Below are positions 1-10,100 of a stretch of DNA of 64,000 nucleotides, piece by piece. Origin of the DNA: Turritopsis dohrnii (lineage: Eukaryota; Cnidaria; Hydrozoa; Anthoathecata; Oceaniidae); NCBI GenBank assembly GCA_027922465.2, contig BQMF02000331.1:1-64000 (forward strand). Reading direction: 5' to 3'. Each line of letters opens with the position of its first letter. Within the stretch, counting starts at the first letter, position 1. Both the position numbers and the translations under genes were made by a program. Below the pieces are notes generated by a model. The model saw nothing but the letters and a program-made list of their open reading frames with translations. It was not told the origin of the DNA and did no database searches.

Positions 1-13
1 CTCTTTCTTGTGA

Positions 14-142
14 CTATGTTTCATCCGAGGAAACGATTGGTTCAAAATCATAAGGTTTCAGTTTACTTGCATCATTGGAAGAGGAAAATTCTTCATTAAA
101 CGAAAAATCATCAGTCTCGGAGTCCTCGCTGCTTGTTGACAT
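14..142 (-). CDS. Small acidic ORF, possible first or internal exon fragment
   Basis: A 42-codon frame opens at an ATG at 140-142 on the minus strand and ends at TAG (14-16). The peptide is Ser/Asp/Glu-rich and ends in a KLKPYDFEPIVSS-like stretch. A similar short aromatic-FEP motif precedes the cysteine-rich C-terminal domain of P2X7-like proteins of invertebrates, but nothing else of that family is visible before the window edge. The stop may mean it is a relic, or the true gene may splice differently. It lies just downstream, on the same strand, of the micro-exon gene at 275-957 and could be part of its 3' region. Confidence 0.22.
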   Translation of the reverse strand: MSTSSEDSETDDFSFNEEFSSSNDASKLKPYDFEPIVSSDET

Positions 143-274
143 TGATTTTTCATGTGAATATCAACGTCTGGTTTACTCTCTTGCACGACGTGACGTAATT
201 GCTTCGATTGGGGTCCAGGCTTTCGCTCTTTGCGCAACCGTATCAAAAACACAAGAATATGGTGAACCTATTCG

Positions 275-957
275 TCATGAAAGTAACTGAAAAAATGTTT
301 TTAAGTGATGCATTATATATTTTATCTGTTTTATGGAATATAATGTATCATTTTTGACAATTTCTGAAAAATGTTTTTCAAAAGTAGACTTCCCCTTTAA
401 GAAGGAAAATATCAAACCACCACCATTCGTGTCATTCTCTGTTTCTATGAATGAAATTACAAAAGATTGACAGTGATATTGAAAAGCAGCAAAAAGAAAA
501 TAAGAATTTACCTTCTCCAGTTAATTTCTGTTCTTCTGAAATGAAAGGAAAAGTTTTAATAATCTCATTACATTAATGGTATTCTGAAGGAAGTAATCTG
601 GTCGTTTGAAAGATTAAGTCCTTTTACCTTCCTTTGATATATCACCAACTAAAATATAAAAGAAAGTAGTTCTAAATAGACACCCATTTCTTTTTAGTAT
701 AAATTAACAGTTTCATTTGATAACTTACCATCATGTTCTTCCCCGTCAACTTCAACTAAAATATGAAAGGCATACATAAGTATTTAAACTGCATTAATCT
801 TTCATTAATTATAATGAAAAGAACAAAATACTTACTGTTTTCTACTAATGATTTTTCGGGAACTAAAACAAAAGAGTGACAAAATCATTTTTCATTCTAA
901 TTTAAAAATAAAAAAAGCAGATAGATTATTACCTTTTGGTGCTGAACAGGCAGCCAT
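275..957 (-). CDS. Putative micro-exon gene (six exons, acidic protein of about 97 residues)
   Basis: Reading the minus strand from an ATG in a good context (AAAAATGG, 955-957), I find a chain of GT-AG bounded exons at 933-957 (25 nt), 836-862 (27 nt), 729-755 (27 nt), 628-648 (21 nt), 512-535 (24 nt) and 275-444 (terminal, stop TGA). Introns are 70, 80, 80, 92 and 67 bp. Donors are GTAATA, GTAAGT, GTAAGT, GTAAAA and GTAAAT; acceptors are TTTTAG (three times), TTTCAG and a weaker CATAG. Every junction is phase 1, so the four inner micro-exons are symmetric and each could be skipped without shifting frame. The joined frame stays open for 97 codons. It begins MAACSAPK and continues with acidic pieces such as EVDGEEHD and GDISKE. 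I recognise no family. The terminal exon is the weakest part: it could instead end at a GTGGTG donor after 424 or splice again at TTTTTTCAG near 284. No signal peptide is seen. Confidence 0.5.
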
Positions 958-1070
958 TTTTATTTTTTATTATTAATTCACTAAAAGAAAAATAATACTA
1001 AGAATTACACTTTTCAAAGACAACAGGATGAATGCCCTGACTTTTGGTTCATGGTTTGTGCATGCAAGGA

Positions 1071-2695
1071 CTATCTCATAGTAGACTCTAAAAAACCAAA
1101 ATAAGATGATATCGGTTTCCGATGAATTGATAAAACGCATGCACAACCCATGGTAACAGAGTACACGACGTGAACATATGTCAATGGGACTTGTACTCCA
1201 CCTAAAAAAACACCATTTTTATTAATGTCCTCCAAAAGTGCTTTTAATTTCAAATTGAAAACACGTGTAATCAAATCAGGACGATAATGTGCAGGCTCAT
1301 TATCTAAGTTTTCCGTGATTTCCTTCCATTTTGGATTGCAGGTAAATGTGCAAAACCAAATTCGGTTTGCCCATTTTAGTTACCATGGCCATAGCATCTT
1401 GATAATTTTGCTGCATGGCCCTTGGACCACCCTGAAAAAAAGAAAGAAGAATCACCGGTCTGCCTGCTTGAAGGCCACGGTTTTCTGCAACATTTTCAAG
1501 ATAATCAATGAGCCCGTGATATTGCTCAACCCGGAAATTACCCTGATTTTGACGAATGTAATTAAGACGGTTGGATTCAACTTTGCTATAACAATCTACA
1601 GCAAATTGTTGAAGTAACCTTTTACCTTTTAAGATGGGGCTAAAAGCATCTCTAAATGCAAACCTATAAGTATAATATTGCAACATGGTAGTACGACAAT
1701 GCTGGCCTGTTGCATATTCTGCTACGTGAGGAATGTCAGAACTCCAACCCAACTCTCCTCTTGGAAAAAATACAGGATACACCATTGGATCAAGATTAGG
1801 TGAATGAACAGGCAAATCCTGCAATGGTCTATCTCGAGGGTAAACAACAATGTCTCGAGCCAATGGTGGTGCACCATCTTCACCAACAAAAACAGCAGCT
1901 ACTTCATCATGATGAGGTAGATTGTATCGACGCCTGTCACCACCACTTCTCAAGTGCATTCTAACCTGAAAATCAAAAGCAAATTATCAAAAGCAGTTGA
2001 AAGATCAGTATTTATAATAACAGTATTTATAATATAATAGTATAATAAGATATTTCCACTTACCTCAGATGGTTGGCGATTCTGTTCATTTGCGCGATGC
2101 AGTTCCTCTGCTTCTACCTCACTCATGTGTTTATAAGCAGCTGCATAAGGACTCTCCCGTAAAATGATATCTTGCAAAGTTTGCATGACTTCAGGGGAGC
2201 AACCTTGATTTTCTGGTCTTGCCATTCGCTCATTGAATGCATCCATACCATCATAAATATATAGTTGACCATATGATGGAGGAACACCTGGCGGTGGGTG
2301 TAAATTACCTGTTCGGTGACATACCTGGCCATTTATACGAAAAACTGGTGGACTCGTCGAACAGCCCGTCTTGCCCTCATGCAAAGAACATTAGCATTTC
2401 GCCGGGCTAACCTTTGATCGTCACCTTCCATTTGACGATTCTGAACGTGCCTTTCAGCATCATTGATACGAAGTCGTTCATTTTCTGATCTGACATTTTC
2501 AATATCTGGTGGCTGGATAGTAATGTTTTGCTGAAGCTGTTGGCGTCTTGCCTCAGCCACATCCTCGTGTGCATGCCGACGCTGAATAACAGAGCGTATT
2601 TGCTGCTGATCAGGTGGCTGGAGCACAAACTGGCCATTCCTAAAAACTGCTTGGAAGCCAGGAATAATATTAGCGCCTCTTATATTAAACATCAC
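1071..2695 (-). pseudogene. Helitron Rep (Helitron_like_N) fragment, frameshifted and 3'-truncated
   Basis: Minus-strand relic of a Helitron replication initiator/helicase. The N-terminal piece (2333-2695) is a Gln/Arg-rich leader. A frameshift near 2345-2390 leads into a segment with PVFRINGQVCHRTG and YGQLYIYD, typical of the region before the Rep domain. A clean 98-bp intron (GTAAGT at 2063, TTTTCAG ending at 1966, phase 0) joins PSE to VRMHLRSGG. The next exon carries the hallmark Helitron_like_N stretches YPVFFPRGELGW, YSKVESNRLNYIRQNQ and RAMQQNYQDAMAMV. Near 1290-1330 the frame is lost, but 1071-1274 continues with LITRVFNLKLKALLEDI. The HUH histidines, catalytic tyrosines and the helicase are absent, so it cannot transpose. 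It belongs to a different lineage from the Helentron at 7160-13552: the proteins are clearly distinct and only this one has an intron here. Confidence 0.8.
1966..2063 (-). other. Phase-0 spliceosomal intron inside the Helitron Rep relic
   Basis: GTAAGTGG at the 5' end and GCTTTTGATTTTCAG at the 3' end on the minus strand. Removing 98 bp joins two frames of the Rep gene at exactly the place expected from the family alignment (before the RRRYNLP block). The interior is AT-rich, with a direct repeat of a TAATA-type motif. Confidence 0.75.
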
Positions 2696-3027
2696 AGTTC
2701 AGAAACACTAACAACACAAAAGAAAGAGATAGCTACCCACTGTGAATAAACAGCACAAATCTAGGCAGAAGCAGAAGCAAACTGACTAATACGAAATAAA
2801 AAGAAATAGTTGAAACTGTGATAATAATCTTCAACAAACCTTTCTATCTAAAAACTGACGTCTTTTGAAGATAAAAGATAAACGTACAAAAAACGAACCT
2901 GAAATGCACATAGAAAACGTGTTAGAAGACAGAAAGAGTAATAGGTTGTAAAGGGTGTAAGGGTTCTACACACGGCCAAACTGACAAATAGTTCTTTCTC
3001 AAACATTGTAGAGGAAAAATGAACATA

Positions 3028-3335
3028 AAGTTTGGAAAAACCGTCGTAAAGTTTACCATTTTAAAATTAAACTGAAAATAAATAAACAGATCTCACTTTC
3101 GTTGACGTATTTTGTGCGCAGCAAAACTAACGTACGACGACAATCCTGACAACAACAAATAAAATGAACTTGTAATGCAGACAGAAAAAACGCAGATAAA
3201 CTTTCAAACAGATGAAGCTGGGGGTGTGGATGTTCAATTATTTAAAAGGCTGGAAAAACAGTCGTAAAGTTTACCATTTTTTAACTATAATGAAAACAAA
3301 TAAACAGATCTCACCTCGTTGACGTATTTTTTGGC
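3028..3335. repeat. Direct repeat pair, about 85 bp, offset near 216 bp
   Basis: Two diverged copies, about 3028-3112 and 3243-3330, share GTCGTAAAGTTTACCATTTT, AAATAAACAGATCTCAC and CGTTGACGTATTTT in the same order. They lie upstream (on the minus strand) of the Helitron Rep relic and could be part of its 5' non-coding region. No gene is seen between 2700 and 4190. Confidence 0.6.
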
Positions 3336-3535
3336 GTTTTTGATTAAATATAAACAATCTCTATTGTCTATTGTCTAATTCTTTTGTATTTTGTTACGCT
3401 CACGTAGCCGCACTCAATAACAAATTAATTTGTTTACTTTCTCAACGATTTGGTTGCTATAGTTTGCCCGATTATGGAAACCAATTTTGATTGGTCAAAA
3501 GCATTCACGTCAATCAAAACAATCAAAATAAATCA

Positions 3536-3765
3536 AAATAAATGCGCATTGTATAGGTTTCCCGAAAGAAACGTCACACTTAGATTACGTATACCTGTAT
3601 ACGTGTATACTGATTACGTAACTTTAGAAAAGTGTCTCTCGGCCTCTACGTAGTTTTATGCGCATTGTGTTGGTATCCCGAAAGAAACGTCACACTTTAG
3701 ATTACGTAACATTAAAAATAGTGTCTGTCGCCTTCTACGTGGTTTTACGACGAAAAGGGAAAAAA
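3536..3765. repeat. Tandem duplication of about 90-120 bp
   Basis: Unit one begins at TGCGCATTGTATAGG (about 3543) and unit two at TGCGCATTGTGTTGG (about 3659). Both continue with CCCGAAAGAAACGTCACAC, AGATTACGTA and GTGTCTxTCG, ending at a TCTACGTxGTTTTA block. Unit one holds an extra stretch rich in TATAC/GTATA palindromes. This is ordinary minisatellite-like duplication, possibly inside a Helitron 5' end. Confidence 0.7.
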
Positions 3766-3802
3766 TGAGAAGGATTTCACCGTGAAAAAACCCCAAATAT
3801 AG

Positions 3803-3846
3803 CACTCTCTAAAATAAAAACCGGATGCACAATCGCGAATTAGTAT
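3803..3846 (-). repeat. Copy A of an ATACTAATTCGCG repeat, candidate element terminus
   Basis: On the minus strand this reads ATACTAATTCGCG, TTGTG and, about 25 bases on, TTAGAGAGTG. The same order appears on the plus strand at 19153-19195. A TATAATAAGAT sequence abuts both copies on the outer side. Copy A lies upstream of the Helitron Rep relic in the same orientation, so it may be the 5' end of that element. This is an inference from position only. Confidence 0.45.
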
Positions 3847-4189
3847 AATAAGATGTATATGTTCTATAGCTGATATTATTGAAGTTGATATTTGCTTCAA
3901 AGTTGTAGTTCATTTTTAACATTAGTTATTTTCTGTCTTAAAATATTACACAGTTGTTGTTCAAAACACTCTATGTCTATTTTTTCTGCCAAAGTTCAAT
4001 ATAATATAGAAACAATGTCTATTAATGAAAACCAGGCATTTTTTCAGTCAAATTTTGATCTGAGGATCAGTTGTGGGTGTATTCTCTATAAAGCAGACAC
4101 CTCTGTAAAGCAGACACTTTTTTTCGCCCAAACGGTGTCCGCTTTAGACAGATTCTACTGTATTTCTTCTGCAACAGTTGGGCTTTCTT

Positions 4190-5350
4190 ATCAATATAAC
4201 GAAATCAGTGTTCACTCCAACATTGACTTTAGAATTATTAGGTGTTCTAATAGATTCGAGGAATATGGTTAAAGTCTCCCTCAGGACAAGATCGAGAAAA
4301 TAAAACACCAGTGTAAGGAACTATAAGAGAACCCTAGGGTTGCTGTGAGGGACTTGAGCAAGTTTATAAGGAAGCTTTCCTATACAGCTGTAGCTGTCCC
4401 CTCCGTGATCCAATGCGGTATCGATATCTTTTACACCAGCACATTCCGGAAATAGTGGAAAGGAATTCTTTTGATTCAATGATAATACTCCCAGAGAAAA
4501 ACAAAAGGTAGATACTCTGGTGGATGGAAAATTTCAGCATTTACAATGGGGAGTCTCTAATAACAATCCCACTTCATTTGATAATAAGCTCAGGTGCTTC
4601 AAAGGAGGTTTGGGAGCAGCCTGCATGGGTTTCAGAACGAGAGGCCCGTGGTCTCAAGAGGAGAGGTACGATCACATCAATATATTAGAATTACAGGCAG
4701 TCAGGCTAACACTATTGACTTTTAAAATGGTGGAAAAACCAGGGATCTCAGTTCACATGCAAATAGACAATGTGGTTGCTCTCTCTTATCTCATGAAACT
4801 TGGCGGGACAAAGAATCAGAAACTAGCTGCAATAAGCAAACAAATCTGGAATTATCTATTATCTCGCAAGATCACGATTACTGCTGATAGACCTATTTAC
4901 GTCAAGAGTGTCCCATCAACTCCTTCAATACTTGTCCTTGAAAATGGACAATTTCAGCAAGGGATAAAATGCACTCCCAATACATTGTCATCACAAATTC
5001 TCATACCTGTTTCCTCCTTTTTTCTTAATAGGAAGGGTATTGCTCAAAGAAGAAAAGGAATAAGCGGACACGTTGTTTATAACACCGGTTTAGCAAAGTC
5101 AATCGTGGTTTCCAAGCCTTCTGAAATTACCAGTGAGAAACCCAATTCTATTTCCCAAGAGGCGAGTTCCATCCCTTAGTACCACAAAACATGTTAACGT
5201 TAATGCCTACTGAACTCATCTCACAAAGTAGAAAACCTGGCTCTCTCAGCCATTACGAATCTACTTGGAGAAAGTGGCATTGCTGGAGTACTGACAGGGG
5301 TATACGTCCCATTGGATGTACTATAAATGTTTCTGTTAGATTCTTTAGCA
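4190..5350 (+). pseudogene. DIRS/Ngaro-like retrotransposon relic (RT end, RNase H, tyrosine recombinase start)
   Basis: Three pieces appear in the order expected for a tyrosine-recombinase retrotransposon. Around 4225-4330 the frame reads LELLGVLIDSRNM and SLPQDKIEK, the RT tail. From 4346 RDLSKFIRKLSYTA matches the connection region. From 4590 to about 4890 there is an RNase H-like domain with GAACMGFRTRGPWS, HINILELQAV and QIDNVVALSYLMKLGG. After about 4900 the long open frame is out of register; in the neighbouring frame 5030-5190 reads SQSWFPSLLKL and RNPILFPKR, broken by TAG codons. From 5214 a further frame gives ELISQSRKPGSLSHYESTWR and WHCWSTDRGI, the N-terminal core-binding part of a DIRS-type recombinase. 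Stops and frameshifts make it dead; the catalytic recombinase domain is missing. Confidence 0.75.
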
Positions 5351-5459
5351 GAATTGCTTAAAAACGTCTGACCTATAATACAACAAGAGCCAGATGGCGC
5401 AAAACGGTAGCAGCAGGCGTACTTCACCTGCTACACAAATGCGTTTGATAGCTTAGTTT

Positions 5460-6851
5460 AGTCAGCAAACGACCAAAAAAGTGCTTCAACCAAAAAAATA
5501 AGAACCGTATGGTGCGAAACAGTTGTAGCAGTTCACAAATAACTCACAATACAAATAAATAAGGTATCAACAATGGAAGTCAAAGGTGAAGAAAGTTCAT
5601 TTGGTTGTACAAGGTTTTAAATCTTTTATGTTAAATTATAATTACACTGATTTGAAGTTTATACATACGAATATAACTTGAAATGCATTTTTCCAAATAA
5701 ATACAATATATTATTGAGCACATTGAATTACATTGAAATACCTTTAAACTCAGTAAGTATAGTCCAGTATTCTTCGTTCATGAATGTTTACCGGTCGCGG
5801 CAATGAAATGTTTATATCACATAACGTCAATACTTGTGATGCCACAGTTTATCTTTATCTGCCTGTTTATTTTTTATATTTAATGTAAACAGGGGTTCAG
5901 GTTTATGGCTTTCCCCGAACGATTTTCACACAGTTGCCATGAGCAGCAAGTGAATAAACTATGCTCCTACTGCGCAATTTTCCAGGAAGTTATCATGTCG
6001 TACATTAGTCTAATTAATTTTGTTGAATACGTTTCATGAGTGGCATACAAAAATTTGTATTCATTCAGGAAGTACATTTTGATCTGCTGATTTGATCAAC
6101 CTAAAAGGATATATTCAAAACCTTACATTTAATGTATAAAGGACAAATTTGTACTTCAACTAAAAACTGTATAAAAATGACTTACAGAATTGCGTTTTTG
6201 AGGCGTTTTATCAATTGCTAACCATGCTGTACATTGCTGATATATTCGCTGTTTAGTAAGGTGATAAAAGACAGCATCAACAAGTTCTTTTGCTTCCAAT
6301 ATGATAATTTGAACAATGCAGCACAAACAATATGTTTAATTATTGACTTGATTTATATTTTATTGATTCGAATCGTAATGTGACAGCTTCAAGTGACCGG
6401 GTCTACATTCTCTTCTTGTGCGTATGTTTATAAATATTATCACCATTTTGCACAACGTTTCGGAATTAAAAAAATAGTAACAGTGAAAGAATATAAATAA
6501 TAGAGCATATGTACAACATGAAATAATGAAAAAATTTTTACAGCTACACAAATTTGAAAACTTTGCGATGAATGATATCATGGCTAACAAGTGAGGAGAT
6601 TAAAACGCATCTTGCGCACACTGGAAAAGCATAGAATAACGAAAAACGCAAAAAAAAAAAAACACAAAATAATTCTTAAATTACTATTAACATTTTAAAA
6701 TAACTAAATTTAATAATTCATAATTTCAATTCTATTCAAATTTTGTCCATCTAGCAGATTGATATCCCTATTTAATCCCTTAAGTCTCTTCTTCGATATG
6801 ATGTGACCTTGTAACAATAATTAACTAAGGATACCAATCTGTTAGATAGCC
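5460..6851. other. No gene seen
   Basis: AT-rich sequence without a convincing coding frame, splice chain or terminal repeat. A short A tract lies near 6648-6662. The ORF on the minus strand at 6360-6590 is low-complexity and looks accidental. Confidence 0.5.
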
Positions 6852-7073
6852 TAGGGGTTATGCTACAGCATAATTAAAGCTCCATATAGTTGTTTTGAGA
6901 ATAAAGATTGCAGATTTCTAAAAATTATAGTTTGAAAACACGTGACAAAGCCACAAAAATATTAAGACAGAAACACCTGTACAAACAAATACCAATTCTA
7001 AAATCAGTAAATATAAATAAGAAAAAATAAGTATCATCAATTGAAGATAGAGCATAGCGTAGCATAACCCCTA
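6852..7073. repeat. 15-bp perfect inverted repeat downstream of the Helentron ORF
   Basis: TAGGGGTTATGCTAC at 6852-6866 is repeated exactly in inverse orientation at 7059-7073. Each arm lies beside a small palindrome (ATGCTACAGCAT on the left, AGCATAGCGTAGCAT on the right). The pair lies 90-310 bp beyond the stop codon of the Helentron protein and may be part of its 3' end. The inner 190 bp has no gene. Confidence 0.55.
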
Positions 7074-7117
7074 CTACTTCCCCTCTACCTCCCCCCTTCC
7101 TGAAAAAAACTAAAAAG

Positions 7118-7137
7118 CCTTCCATTGTGATGGAAGG
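7118..7137 (-). other. Perfect hairpin just after the Helentron stop codon
   Basis: CCTTCCAT, a four-base loop TGTG, then ATGGAAGG: an 8-bp perfect stem 22 bp beyond the stop codon. On the gene strand it is followed by CTTTTTAGTTTTTTTC. Helitrons and Helentrons carry a short hairpin close to the 3' terminus, which is the most natural reading. The exact element end cannot be fixed from one copy. Confidence 0.5.
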
Positions 7138-7159
7138 TGATTAAATGACTAACATGGAG

Positions 7160-10100
7160 TCATTGATTTAAATTGGCTTTCAGTGAAACCTTGATAGAGG
7201 CGTGATCGGAAAAATAGATGTGATGCAGATATACTGAAATATCGTAACGTTGCATGACAGATTTTTTGATGTACAAGTGATCAAGAATAGAACCAGCTAT
7301 ATGAGTTGGTTGTGAGACAAATTGCTTGTAGTCTTCTAAGACAGCACTTAAGCTGTCGTTTGGATTAACATTGAAATCCCCAGTTATAATGTCTACCTCA
7401 TTAGCGTTGGTGAGATATCGCAAAAGTTCATGAAACGTTGTCATGGCTGTATCATTCTTTCTGTATAAAAGTAGAATTCTAAAACACTCAGCATGGATAA
7501 CAACTTGATATATAGAAATCCCATCACAACAAAACTCTTCAGTTACTGTACAGTTGTTATCAAAAAGGCAAGCAAGACTTGAATATACGTGAGAATTGTT
7601 GTTATATGTTCCTGAAAATCCTTCTAAAAAAACTTCATCATCATTCTTCATTTGAGTTTCAGTTAATAACATGACATGACTTTTCATAAAATGTGCATCT
7701 GCCTTTATGTCATTAAGGTGTTTTTTGAGTGATCTAACATTACATACTATCAATGACGACGAACCATCATCTATGTTGTAAGATTCAGTTACAAGGCTCT
7801 GATTCTCTCTTAATATCCCATACTCATTTTTAGTTCGAGGGTCAGCCGATATTGCCGATGTTTTAAATTCGCCGATTAGAAATAGTCCTTCAAGGGAAGT
7901 AACTCGACTAAGGGCAACATAGATTTGTCCATGATTAAATGATTTTTGTTTCAGCAAATCAAAGCTAATTACAACTTGGTTTAAGCTTAAACCTTGCACC
8001 TTATGCACTGTACATGCCCATGCGAGAGTCAATGGAAATTGTGTTCGTTTTATTACTGGCGATGCTTCCTTTTTAGGACTTGTTTTTATGTCTGTTGATA
8101 CACGCTCAATCGGAACAGCATTAACTTGTCTTGCAAAAGAGTCAGCACTTTTTTTCAAATGGCCCGCTTTTTCGTCATCAAATTTGATGTAAATTGTTTT
8201 TACTGAATTGTTTTCCGTTCTTATATGTGCAATTGTACCAATTTGCCCATTGATCAATTTATCACTAACATCTAAGTTTGTTGTCAACATAACTCTTGCT
8301 CCAACTTTGACTTTGAGTTCAAAACACAGACCGTTAGATTGACTCTGGCTTAAGTTCAGTATTCTATCATATATATGGTTAGGAACACCCTTAGGAACTT
8401 GGTCTACAGCTTGGATAGTAAAGATAGAACCATGTAGTTGTTCCAACATTATGTAATTATGTTGTCTCGCAGGTTCATTTTCAGCAAAAATATGAAGGGC
8501 TTCTTTGGGGTAATTGTCACTTTCCTTAGAAATAAATTTTGACTTTAAAAGCTCTTCATCATCTAAAGTTATTCTTCCTACCCTAACGTTATTTAAAAGG
8601 TCAATTAAAGTGTTGTCCCCTCGTTGGCGCATAACTTCTGTAAGCTCACACATTTTGAATACTCTCCACAAATGATATATGTTAAACATTTCATTATGAT
8701 AATCAGCAAATACAGGACGCTGCATTACAGGGGGTAGCTGATACAAATCTCCCACAACAATAACTGTCAAGCCTGCAAATGGTTTCATGCAATTCCCTGA
8801 ATAGCCAAAAATATCAAGTAATCTTTGGTGAATATGTAATAGAAGTTTATTAGATACCATGGATATTTCATCTATGATAATTACCTTAAGTTCCTCTAAC
8901 TTCAGTCTTAATGAACATCTCTTTTTATCAGAAAGTTTTGAAACCTGAAGTCCCCTACAGTCGACTGGTATTCCAAGAGCAGAATGAATGGTATTTCCGG
9001 CAATATTCACAGCAGCAACACCTGTTGGCGCAAGCAATAAAAGTTGGGGTTTTTCTAAATTCAAGGCACGGTAATTCAAAGTTTTTGTAAGCATTGCAGC
9101 CACAGTTTTGATTAAATGTGATTTACCAGTCCCGGCTCCACCAGTTATAAACACTTGCAAAGGTTCTATAGCGTCAATCTGCTTTGAAAAATTACTTGCT
9201 ACTTTTCGCCTCGCCCATGTATTGATAAGGTTAAATACTTCTCGCTGCTTACTATTCAGAGTCGAGATCAAGTAATTGATTTCATCATCAGTTGTTGCAT
9301 CAAGTCTAGTGCTACTTTGAAGCTGATTGTGATGTTGGTTTTCATTTCGGACCTGAAAATCTATCATCTCATCAGGATTACTGTCATCTTCCTCTTCAAC
9401 AGACATATTTTCCAGTGAAACATCGTCATTTTCTTGTTCTGCGAAGTCATCAGTTCTTGGCCTTAAAGTGTGGTTCATTAACACTGAATCGACTAAGTCA
9501 CCCCAAGGCTCGTATCTAAGTTTATTTTCGTTAACGATCTGCAAAACTTGCGGCTGATTTAGTTTAGCTGTGTAGGTCTTAGTTTCATTACATAATAACT
9601 CTGATTCCTTTCGGAAAGGGTAAAATAACAATAGCAAGTGATGAGCATAAGCTTCTGGCTGGATAACACGATTTGGGGTATGATATCTTACCACTTTTCG
9701 GATGCTACGACATTTCATTTTTTCTTTTGATGACATCAGTGGTATTGATTTTGGGTAAATACATGATACTTCGCAAGAATCATCCGGGAGTACTTCTGGC
9801 TGGGAATCATTTTCCTCTAACTTAGGTTTTGTGTCTAATACGTAATGAGCTACAAACTCAGCAAAACAAAATGTGTCGAGAACACAATATTTTCCCCCCT
9901 TGAAAACCGTATCTGGTCTTTCCATGTAACGATCTAAATTGTTACGTCTGAAAATATCAGTGCTATCTTCTGGTAGTTCTCTGAGCTCTTCTTCTGATTT
10001 ACATATTCTGTATCTTTTTTCTGGCAAATTAGAATTTGCAAAGGTTACTACTGGGAAGGTTTTTCGCAACCATAATTCAGGCATTAGCTGGTAAACTGCC

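Noticed and set aside
75..290. ORFs of 64 and 71 residues at the left edge
   Set aside because: Both lie across a region better explained by minus-strand exons and show no protein-like conservation pattern.
4900..5179. C-terminal half of the 219-residue ORF starting at 4520
   Set aside because: Out of register; the neighbouring frame matches DIRS-type sequence, so this half is a shadow.
7100..7140. Hairpin plus T tract as a bacterial intrinsic terminator
   Set aside because: The gene is in a eukaryotic transposon; a Helentron 3' hairpin explains it better.
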